Positions 26,243 to 33,423 of a stretch of DNA of 64,000 bases are shown here, one piece after another. The number at the start of each line of letters is the position of its first letter. Within the stretch, counting starts at the first letter, position 1. Source of the stretch: RH-AL1 sp964244495 (GTDB lineage Bacteria > Pseudomonadota > Alphaproteobacteria > Rhizobiales > Beijerinckiaceae); NCBI GenBank assembly GCA_964244495.1, contig CAXTIU010000001.1, positions 310,001-374,000 on the forward strand, read 5' to 3'. The translations under genes and the position numbers were made by a program. Under the pieces are notes generated by a model. It was not told the DNA's origin and made no database searches. It saw only the letters and a list, made by a program, of their open reading frames with translations.

Positions 26243-27724
26243 TCACAGGCCGAGCCTGTCCTTGAGGATGTCGTTGACGCTCTGCGGGTTGGCGCGGCCG
26301 CCGGTTTGCTTCATGACCTGCCCGACGAACCAGCCGAGCATGGTCGGCTTGGCCTTGGCCTGTTCGACCTTCTGCGGGTTGGCGGCGATGATCGCGTCGA
26401 CGGCGCTCTCGATGGCGCCCGTGTCGGTCACCTGCCGGAGCCCCCGCGCCTCGACGATTTCGCGCGCGTCGCCGCCGTCCGTGATGAGGATCGCGAGCAC
26501 GTCCTTGGCGATCTTGCCGGAGATCGTGCCGTCGCCGATGAGGTCGACGAGCCCGGCGACCTGCGCCGGCGTGATCCTGGTCGCGTGCACCGGCAGGCCC
26601 TGCGAATTCGCGAAGGCGGCGACATCGCCGTTCACCCAGTTGGCGACGGCCTTGGCGTCGCGCTTGGTCCCTCCGTGGGCGACGCACGCCTCGTAGTAAT
26701 CCGCCGTCTCCTTGTCGGCGACGAGCACGCCGGCGTCGTAGGGGGACAGGCCGTAATCCGCGATGAAGCGCGTGCGCTTGGCGTCGGGCAGCTCCGGCAG
26801 ATGGGCGGCGAGCGCGTCGACGTAGGCCCGATCGAATTCGAGTGGCAGCAGGTCGGGGTCGGGGAAGTAGCGGTAGTCGTGCGCCTCCTCCTTGTTGCGC
26901 ATCGAGCGCGTCTCGCCGCGCCCCGGATCGAACAGCCGGGTTTCCTGGACGATCGCGCCGCCATCCTCGAGGATGTCGATCTGCCGGCGCGCCTCGACCT
27001 CGATCGCCTGGCCGATGAAGCGGATGGAGTTGACGTTCTTGATCTCGCAGCGCGTGCCCAGCGGCGCGCCCGGCTTGCGGACGCTGACATTGACGTCGGC
27101 GCGCAGCGAGCCCTGCTCCATGTTGCCGTCGCAGGTGCCGAGGTAGCGCAGGATCGTGCGCAGCTTCGAGACATAAGCCTTGGCCTCGTCGGCCGAGCGC
27201 ATGTCGGGCTTGGACACGATCTCCATCAGCGCGACGCCGGACCGGTTGAGGTCGACGAAGGAGTCGGTCGGCGACTGATCGTGCAGCGACTTGCCGGCGT
27301 CCTGCTCCAGGTGGAGGCGCTCGATGCCCACGGTGAAGGACTCGGTCGGGGTCAGGTCGACGGTGACCGTGCCCTCGCCGACGATCGGGTCCTTGTACTG
27401 CGAGATCTGGTAGCCCTGCGGCAGGTCGGGGTAGAAGTAGTTCTTCCGGTCGAACACCGAGCGATGGTTGATCCTGGCCTTCAGCCCAAGGCCGGTGCGG
27501 ACCGCCTGCGCGACGCATTCGGCGTTGATCACCGGCAGCATGCCGGGCATCGCCGCATCCACCAGCGAGACGTGCGCGTTGGGCTCGCCGCCGAAGGTGG
27601 TGGACGCGCCGGAGAACAGCTTGGAGCGCGAGGTCACCTGGGCGTGGATCTCCATGCCGATGATGATCTCCCAGGCGCCGGTGGTGCCCTGGACGAGGTT
27701 GTGGGGCTTGGCGTGGATGGTCAT
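26243..27724 (-). CDS. gatB: Asp-tRNA(Asn)/Glu-tRNA(Gln) amidotransferase subunit B
   Basis: GatB is the tRNA-binding, kinase/transamidase-activating subunit of GatCAB, which converts mischarged Asp-tRNA(Asn) or Glu-tRNA(Gln) to the amidated form. The 493-residue protein has WEIIIGMEIHAQVTSRSKLFS near the N terminus, DRKNYFYPDLPQGYQISQY and DLNRSGVALMEIVSKPDMR, and ends with the GatB/YqeY tail (MLGWFVGQVMKQTGGRANP). GAGGGG 10 bases before the ATG supports the start; a longer frame exists. gatC and gatA are not in the window. The HEPN/MNT pair directly upstream is on the same strand, 4 bases away. Confidence 0.96.
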   Translation of the reverse strand: MTIHAKPHNLVQGTTGAWEIIIGMEIHAQVTSRSKLFSGASTTFGGEPNAHVSLVDAAMPGMLPVINAECVAQAVRTGLGLKARINHRSVFDRKNYFYPDLPQGYQISQYKDPIVGEGTVTVDLTPTESFTVGIERLHLEQDAGKSLHDQSPTDSFVDLNRSGVALMEIVSKPDMRSADEAKAYVSKLRTILRYLGTCDGNMEQGSLRADVNVSVRKPGAPLGTRCEIKNVNSIRFIGQAIEVEARRQIDILEDGGAIVQETRLFDPGRGETRSMRNKEEAHDYRYFPDPDLLPLEFDRAYVDALAAHLPELPDAKRTRFIADYGLSPYDAGVLVADKETADYYEACVAHGGTKRDAKAVANWVNGDVAAFANSQGLPVHATRITPAQVAGLVDLIGDGTISGKIAKDVLAILITDGGDAREIVEARGLRQVTDTGAIESAVDAIIAANPQKVEQAKAKPTMLGWFVGQVMKQTGGRANPQSVNDILKDRLGL

Positions 27725-27728
27725 AGTG

Positions 27729-28100
27729 CTAAATCCCCTCTGGGCGGCCTCGGTCACGGTCGGCGGCCGCGAGTTCGGCTTCGACGATCGCCGGAAGCGG
27801 CAAGAGATCGTCGGTCGCGGTCTTCCAGATACGCGCCCCTGCGACCCTGTCGTCGTTACGACGATACACGTTGCCAGCGGTGCGCATCTCGTTCCAGGGC
27901 GTGTTGGGGTGCCGATGCTTCAGCTCATCAGGAAGCCGCCGACTGGCCTCCGAGATGATCTCGAGGGCGCGCATCGTCGCATGGAACGTCTTCAAATCGT
28001 TCTCGAAGGCTTCGAAGTCGAGGTCGCGCAAGAAGTCGCCGACCAGGATGATGTTGAAGCGGATGTCGATAAGCGCGATGTACGCGTGATTAGAAAGCAT
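27729..28100 (-). CDS. HEPN-domain protein, HepT-like, key residues lost
   Basis: HEPN-domain HepT proteins are RNase toxins paired with MNT nucleotidyltransferase antitoxins. The 123-residue protein has the all-helical layout and family stretch FHATMRALEIISEASRRLP and NTPWNEMRTAGNVYR. The family normally continues with His-x-Tyr (R-H-x-Y); here residues 81 and 83 are Arg (CGT) and Asp (GAC). The His is the presumed RNase residue and the Tyr is where the MNT partner adds AMP, so RNase activity is doubtful. The start overlaps the MNT gene by 11 bases. It could be a decaying or repurposed module. Confidence 0.85.
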   Translation of the reverse strand: MLSNHAYIALIDIRFNIILVGDFLRDLDFEAFENDLKTFHATMRALEIISEASRRLPDELKHRHPNTPWNEMRTAGNVYRRNDDRVAGARIWKTATDDLLPLPAIVEAELAAADRDRGRPEGI

Positions 28101-28380
28101 GGATCGCGTCACGCTCGGCACTGGGACGCACGAACGGTCTCAACATCTCTCGATCCGAAACATCGACCTTCACCGGAAACATGTCCTCGATCAGGTTGAT
28201 GATCCCGACGTATTCCCATAGGCCGAGGTGCGCCGCTGGATCGAGTTCGACCGTGATGTCGCTGTCGGGCCGCTGTTCGTCTCGCGCGACCGAGCTGAAT
28301 AGGGCGGCGCGTGCGACACCCTTGGCGCGCAGGTCTGGCTCGGCAGCCTTCAACCTCGCGAGCACGGCATCCTTGTCCAT
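28090..28380 (-). CDS. MNT-domain nucleotidyltransferase, MntA-like, degenerate motif
   Basis: Minimal nucleotidyltransferases of this type act as antitoxins to HepT by AMPylation. The 96-residue protein matches the family over its whole length (LGLWEYVGIINLIEDMFPVKVDVSD, PSAERDAIHAF at the end). The active-site motif normally reads GSxARG followed by SD-I-D. Here it reads SSVARDEQRPDSDIT: Gly29 is Ser, Gly34 is Asp, and the second catalytic Asp (residue 43) is Thr. Transferase activity is therefore unlikely. AGAGG lies 7 bases before the ATG. It is the first gene of a two-gene unit with the HepT-like gene. Confidence 0.85.
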   Translation of the reverse strand: MDKDAVLARLKAAEPDLRAKGVARAALFSSVARDEQRPDSDITVELDPAAHLGLWEYVGIINLIEDMFPVKVDVSDREMLRPFVRPSAERDAIHAF

Positions 28381-28465
28381 CGACGTGCCTCTTCGACTGC
28401 CCGATGCCTAGAATACCATATCGACGCACGGAAGCATTCACCGTCAGCTTTCCCGATTGAAGCTT

Positions 28466-30316
28466 TCAGCTCTCGTCCTTGACCGCGATCGTCGGCGCGT
28501 CCGACTTCTTCGCCTCGGGCAGGTTCACCCTGATGTGCAGCTCGCGCAGCTGCTTGGCCGTCGCCGGCGAGGGCGCGCCCATCAGCAGGTCCTCGGCGCG
28601 CTGGTTCATGGGGAAGGGCACGATCTCGCGCAGGTTCTCCTCGCCGGCGAGCAGCATGACGATGCGGTCGATGCCCGGCGCGATGCCGCCGTGCGGCGGC
28701 GCCCCATACTGGAAGGCGCGGTACATGCCGCCGAACCGCTCGTTCAGCACCGCCTCGTCGTAACCGGCGAGGGCGAAAGCCTTCTTCATCGTGTCGGGGC
28801 GATGGTTGCGGATCGCGCCCGACGACAGCTCCACGCCGTTGCACACGATGTCGTACTGGTAGGCCTTCATGCCCAGCACCGTCGCGGTGTCGGCGGCGTC
28901 CAGGGTCAGGAACGCGTCGTGCTCGAACTGCGGCATGGAGAAGGGATTGTGCGAGAAGTCGATCTTCCCGTCGTCCTCGTTCCACTCGTACATCGGGAAG
29001 TCGACGATCCAGCAGAACTCGAAGGTGCCGGTCGTGGTCAGCCCCAGCTCGCTGCCGATCCGGAGCCGCGCCGCGCCGGCGAGCTTGGCCGCCCGCTCCG
29101 CCATGTCGCAGGCGAAGAACACCGCGTCGCCGCCTTTCAGCCCGGCCGAAGCGACGATCGCCGCCTGCGCCTCGGGCGGCAGGAACTTGGCGATGGGGCC
29201 TTTGCCGGCGAGACTATTTCCTTCGCCCTCGAAGATCACGTAGCCGAGCCCGGCCGCGCCCTCGCCGCGCGCCCAGTCGTTGAGCTTGTCGAAGAACGAG
29301 CGGGGCTGCGAGCCGGCGCCGGGCGCGGGGATCGCCCGCACCACGCCGCCGCGCTTGATGACCGACTTGAACGCGTTGAAGGTCACGTCCGCGCGCGCGA
29401 AGGCGTCCGTCACGTCGGCGATGAGGATCGGGTTGCGCAGGTCCGGCTTGTCCGAGCCATACTTCAGCATCGCGTCGGCGAAGGTGATCGTCGGGAAGCG
29501 CTGGGTCACCGGCCGGCCGCCGCCGAACTCCTCGAACAGGCCGCGCAGCACCGGCTCCACGGCGGCGAACACGTCGTCCTGCGTGACGAAGCTCATCTCG
29601 ACGTCGAGCTGGTAGAACTCGCCCGGCGAGCGGTCGGCGCGGGCGTCCTCGTCGCGGAAGCAGGGCGCGATCTGAAAGTAGCGGTCGAAGCCGGCGACCA
29701 TCAGCAGCTGCTTGAATTGCTGCGGCGCCTGGGGCAGCGCGTAGAACGTGCCGGGGTGGACGCGGGAGGGCACGAGGTAGTCGCGCGCGCCCTCCGGGCT
29801 CGACGCCGTCAGGATGGGCGTTTGGAACTCGAAGAAGCCCTGCCCCTTCATCCGCGCCCGGATCGAGTCGATGACCCGGCCGCGCAGCATGATGTTGGCG
29901 TGCAGCCTCTCGCGGCGCAGGTCGAGGAAGCGGTACTTGAGGCGGATGTCCTCGGGGTAGGTCTGGTTGCCGGCCACCGGCAGCGGCAGCTCGGCCGCCG
30001 GCCCCAGCACCTCGATGTCGGACACGTACACTTCCACCGCGCCGGTCGCCATCTCGGCGTTCCCGGTGCCGGCCGGGCGCACGCGCACGAGGCCGTCGAC
30101 GCGCACCACCCACTCCGAGCGCAGCGTTTCCGCCAGCGCGAAGGCGGCCGAGTCCGGGTCCACCACGCACTGCGTCATGCCGTAATGGTCGCGCAGGTCG
30201 ATGAACAGCACGCCCCCGTGGTCGCGGATGCGGTGGCACCAGCCGGCGAGCCGGGTCGTGTGGCCGGCGTCGGCCTCGCGCGGGGCGCCACAGGTTTGCG
30301 AGCGGTAGCGGTGCAT
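28466..30316 (-). CDS. aspS: Aspartyl-tRNA synthetase, probably non-discriminating
   Basis: Charges tRNA-Asp, and probably tRNA-Asn, with aspartate. The 616-residue bacterial-type enzyme has the OB-fold anticodon domain (residues 1-120), YRFLDLRRERLH, the class II motif 2 region FRDEDARADRSPGEFYQLD, the GAD insertion and motif 3 GIAPGIDRIVMLLAG. In the anticodon domain it has RDHGG (His33) and RPAGTGN (Gly83), where the discriminating E. coli enzyme has Leu and Lys; His and Gly are the residues found in known non-discriminating AspRSs. With gatB nearby, this fits tRNA-dependent Asn formation. The ATG at MHRYRSQTCG is chosen over an upstream in-frame one. Confidence 0.95.
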   Translation of the reverse strand: MHRYRSQTCGAPREADAGHTTRLAGWCHRIRDHGGVLFIDLRDHYGMTQCVVDPDSAAFALAETLRSEWVVRVDGLVRVRPAGTGNAEMATGAVEVYVSDIEVLGPAAELPLPVAGNQTYPEDIRLKYRFLDLRRERLHANIMLRGRVIDSIRARMKGQGFFEFQTPILTASSPEGARDYLVPSRVHPGTFYALPQAPQQFKQLLMVAGFDRYFQIAPCFRDEDARADRSPGEFYQLDVEMSFVTQDDVFAAVEPVLRGLFEEFGGGRPVTQRFPTITFADAMLKYGSDKPDLRNPILIADVTDAFARADVTFNAFKSVIKRGGVVRAIPAPGAGSQPRSFFDKLNDWARGEGAAGLGYVIFEGEGNSLAGKGPIAKFLPPEAQAAIVASAGLKGGDAVFFACDMAERAAKLAGAARLRIGSELGLTTTGTFEFCWIVDFPMYEWNEDDGKIDFSHNPFSMPQFEHDAFLTLDAADTATVLGMKAYQYDIVCNGVELSSGAIRNHRPDTMKKAFALAGYDEAVLNERFGGMYRAFQYGAPPHGGIAPGIDRIVMLLAGEENLREIVPFPMNQRAEDLLMGAPSPATAKQLRELHIRVNLPEAKKSDAPTIAVKDES

Positions 30317-30490
30317 GGTCAAGCGCGTCTCTGAACAGGCCGGGAGCGGTCCGCCGGAGCACGTCACGCGAGAATGCCAGTGTCAAGACGAGCCCGCGCG
30401 CCGCCCGCCCGCAGAGGAGTTGCGAGCGCCGCAGTCCACGCTCTAATGTGGCGCGCACCTCGCGGCGCGCCGCTTCCCACGAAAGCCTTG

Positions 30491-31657
30491 ATGAACTTGA
30501 TCGCGACGACCGCCGACTTGACCGCGCTTTGCCGGCGCCTCGCCGCCCATCCTTTCGTCACCGTCGACACCGAGTTCCTGCGCGAGACCACCTTCTGGCC
30601 GAGGCTCTGCGTGGTGCAGCTGGCGTCCGAGGACGAGGCCGCCGCCGTCGACGCGCTCGCCGAGGGCATCGACCTGGCACCGCTGTTCGCGCTGATGGCC
30701 GACCCCCGCGTCGTCAAGGTCTTCCACGCGGCCCGGCAGGACGTCGAGATCTTCTGGAACCTGGCGCGCATCGTGCCCATGCCGCTCTTCGACACGCAGG
30801 TCGCGGCGATGGTCTGCGGCTTCGGCGACCAGATCTCCTACGCCGACTTGGTGCAGACCGTGTGCAAGGTGGCGCTCGACAAGTCGTCGCGCTTCACCGA
30901 CTGGTCGCGGCGCCCCCTGTCGGACGCACAGGTCGTCTACGCGATCGCCGACGTCACCCACCTCCGCGACATCTACCGCTTCCTGCTGGCCAAGCTCGAC
31001 GCTTCCGACCGGACCAGCTGGCTCGCCGACGAGATGGGCACGCTCACCGCCCCCGCGACCTACGAGCAGCACCCGGACCGCGCCTGGGAGCGCTACCGCA
31101 ACCGGGTGCGCAAGCCCCGCGACCTCGGCGTGCTGATGGACCTGGCGGGCTGGCGCGAGGCGGAGGCGCAGGCGCGCGACGTGCCGCGCTCGCGCGTTCT
31201 GAAGGACGACATCATGATCGAGGTGGCGCTGGCCGCGCCGCGCTCGCTGGAAGCGCTCGGCGAGCTGCGCGCCTTCCCCAAGGGGATGGAGCGCTCCAAG
31301 GCCGGAGCCGACATCGTCGCGGCGGTCGAGCGCGGCCTCGCCCGCGATCCCAAGGGCCTGCCACGCCTGGAGCGGGACCGCCGCTCGGCCGGCGGCGCCA
31401 CCGTGGAGCTGCTGAAGGTGCTGCTGCGCCAGGTCAGCGAGAGCCACGGCGTCGCCGCCAAGATGATCGCGACGGTCGACGACCTGGAGGCGATCGCCGT
31501 CGACGACCGCGCCGACGTCGGGGCGCTGAAAGGCTGGCGGCGCGACCTGTTCGGCCTCAAGGCCCTCGAACTCAAGCACGGGCGTCTCGCCCTCACCTTG
31601 GAGCGCGGCAAGGTCGTCGCGCTGGAATGGCAGGAGCACGCGGAGCCGGCGGGGTAG
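30491..31657 (+). CDS. rnd: Ribonuclease D
   Basis: A 3'-to-5' exoribonuclease of the DEDDy family that trims tRNA precursors. The 388-residue protein has the Exo I motif FVTVDTEFLRETTFWP near residue 22, Exo II FHAARQDVEIFWNLA, and Exo III YAIADVTHLRDIY, followed by HRDC domains in the C-terminal half. The chosen start (MNLIATTADLTAL) puts the exonuclease domain at the N terminus; an upstream in-frame ATG would add 39 low-quality residues. It is divergent from aspS, with a 174-base gap carrying both promoters. Confidence 0.94.
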   Translation: MNLIATTADLTALCRRLAAHPFVTVDTEFLRETTFWPRLCVVQLASEDEAAAVDALAEGIDLAPLFALMADPRVVKVFHAARQDVEIFWNLARIVPMPLFDTQVAAMVCGFGDQISYADLVQTVCKVALDKSSRFTDWSRRPLSDAQVVYAIADVTHLRDIYRFLLAKLDASDRTSWLADEMGTLTAPATYEQHPDRAWERYRNRVRKPRDLGVLMDLAGWREAEAQARDVPRSRVLKDDIMIEVALAAPRSLEALGELRAFPKGMERSKAGADIVAAVERGLARDPKGLPRLERDRRSAGGATVELLKVLLRQVSESHGVAAKMIATVDDLEAIAVDDRADVGALKGWRRDLFGLKALELKHGRLALTLERGKVVALEWQEHAEPAG

Positions 31658-31661
31658 TTCC

Positions 31662-31679
31662 CGGACGCCGGGCCGTCCG
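31662..31679 (+). terminator. Candidate hairpin terminator of rnd
   Basis: CGGACG and CGTCCG form a perfect 6-bp stem with the 6-base loop CCGGGC, 4 bases after the rnd stop. There is no following T-run. Confidence 0.4.
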
Positions 31680-31725
31680 CGACGACGAGGCCCGCGCGGC
31701 GCGGCGTGAAAATCGCGCGATCCCT

Positions 31726-31758
31726 CACATTCTCGCGTCAGCTGCGTCATGCGTCAGG
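31726..31758. repeat. 33-bp dispersed element, copy 2
   Basis: The second copy of the element at 22545-22577, identical except for C in place of T at the eighth position from the first heptamer run (31734), which makes the first heptamer CGCGTCA. Same orientation and same kind of place: between a plus-strand gene end (rnd) and a minus-strand gene end (ppx). Both copies are followed closely by GGAGCC. Confidence 0.75.
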
Positions 31759-31911
31759 CGGAGCCTTCGGCCGTCCGCGTCCACGTCGAAGGATAGCACG
31801 TCGCCCGTGCCCCCGCGATGGCGTCCCGGCGGCGATCATCTTACAGCACGAGGACACCTGTCGCCATTGGACCGGCCCCGAGGACCGTCGCGCGCGGTTC
31901 GCCCCGACGCC

Positions 31912-33423
31912 CTAGCCGATCACCACGGCCGGCTCGCGACCCATCAGCTTGGCGATGCCTTTCATGCGGCTCTGTAGGCGATCGGCGGCGAGGTCGGCGA
32001 AGGCGTGCGGCACGCTGAGGACGACCTTGCCCTTCGTGCCGGTCAGGGGTGCGGACGGCAGCACTCCGGGCATGCCGGCGGCGAGCACCGAGGCGACGCG
32101 CAGGCAGGCGCCGACGACGCCGGCGCGCTCGACCATCTTCGCCGGCATGAGGGAGCGGGTCTGCGGCGCGACCTCGTCGTCGAGCCCGACGTAGCGCAGC
32201 GTGGCGACGAGCGAAAGGTAGCAGCGTTCCGCGTGGTCGACTCCCGGCAGGATGGCGCTCGACACCATGTTGAAGCTCTGCACGCCGCGATAGTCGGGGT
32301 GGGCGCGCCAGTTCACCTCCGACAGGGTGCAGGCCGCCTCGCGCAGGCGGCGCTCCTGCGGTGTCTCGACGATCCCGACGGACGACAGGAACGCGCCCAC
32401 CCACGTCGTGAGCTCGCCGGCGTAAGCCGGCGAACGCGCCAGCAGGCGGTTGAGCTTGCCCGCGGCGACCAGCAGCGGGTCGTCGCCGCGACGGCGCTCG
32501 TCCAGAGCCTCGTAGAGCAGGCCCTCGCGAACGCCGTAGGTCGAGATCACGACCTCCCTGGGCTTCGCCCGGCTGATCAGCTCGTTGAGGACGACGGCGC
32601 CGTAGGCCAGCAGCGGTCGGCGTGCCGCGTTGACCGATCCGATCGCGAGGAAGGAACTCGTGTCCAGCCGCTCGACGAGCCCGGCGAGGTCGGCCGCCTC
32701 GCGCGCGGCCATCGCGTAGCCGTGCATGACCATCAGCGGATAGTTGCGCTGGCCCATGTGCAGCTTGGCGAGCGAGCGCCAGGTGCCCCCGACGGCGTAG
32801 AAGGTGCGGCCCTCGAGGGCGTCGAGGTTGGAACATCGCGCGAGCGCGTCGCGGACGATCCTGGCCGCCGCCTTGGGCGAGCGTTGCGAGGCGTCCATCA
32901 GGGCGAGCCCACCGAGCGGCAGGCTGACGCCCTCGCCGATCACGTCGCCTTCGACGTCGATGAGCTCCAGCGAGCCGCCACCGAGGTCGCCGACGACGCC
33001 GTCGGGATCGTGGATGCCGGACAGGACGCCGAGCGCGCTGAGCCTCGCCTCGCGCGGCCCCGACAGCAGCGTGACGTCGAGGCCGCCGAGCGCGTCGCGC
33101 GCGGCGAGCAGGAAGTCCGGCCCGTTGCTGGCGTCGCGCGCGGCGGCGGTCGCGATCACGTGGACATCTTCTATGCCCATGAGGTTCGTCAGCACGCGGA
33201 AGCGGCGCAGCGCCGTCAACGCCTTGTCGATGCCGCCTTTCGAGAGCTTGCCGGTGCTGACGACGCCGTTGCCGAGCGCGCACAGCGACTTCTCGTTGAA
33301 GGCCGGGATCGGCGAGCGGTCGAGGTTGTCGTAGGCGACGAGGCGGACCGAGTTCGAACCGATGTCGACGATGGCGACCGGCCTGTCGGCCGATGGGGCC
33401 ACCCGGGCCGCCGGAGGATTCAA
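31912..33423 (-). CDS. ppx: Exopolyphosphatase, Ppx/GppA family
   Basis: Removes terminal phosphate from inorganic polyphosphate, and in some members hydrolyses pppGpp. The 503-residue protein has the actin-like ATPase fold: VAIVDIGSNSVRLVAYD near residue 16 (phosphate 1), ATAAARDASNG, VVGDLGGGSLELIDVEG (phosphate 2), and a C-terminal HD-like extension with RAHPDYRGVQSFNM. The start overlaps the ppk stop as ATGA, so synthesis and breakdown of polyphosphate are translationally linked. Confidence 0.94.
   Translation of the reverse strand: MNPPAARVAPSADRPVAIVDIGSNSVRLVAYDNLDRSPIPAFNEKSLCALGNGVVSTGKLSKGGIDKALTALRRFRVLTNLMGIEDVHVIATAAARDASNGPDFLLAARDALGGLDVTLLSGPREARLSALGVLSGIHDPDGVVGDLGGGSLELIDVEGDVIGEGVSLPLGGLALMDASQRSPKAAARIVRDALARCSNLDALEGRTFYAVGGTWRSLAKLHMGQRNYPLMVMHGYAMAAREAADLAGLVERLDTSSFLAIGSVNAARRPLLAYGAVVLNELISRAKPREVVISTYGVREGLLYEALDERRRGDDPLLVAAGKLNRLLARSPAYAGELTTWVGAFLSSVGIVETPQERRLREAACTLSEVNWRAHPDYRGVQSFNMVSSAILPGVDHAERCYLSLVATLRYVGLDDEVAPQTRSLMPAKMVERAGVVGACLRVASVLAAGMPGVLPSAPLTGTKGKVVLSVPHAFADLAADRLQSRMKGIAKLMGREPAVVIG

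Noticed and set aside
31662..31679. Classical intrinsic terminators after most genes
   Set aside because: Hairpins are present but almost all lack the T-run; they are listed as candidates only, with low confidence.
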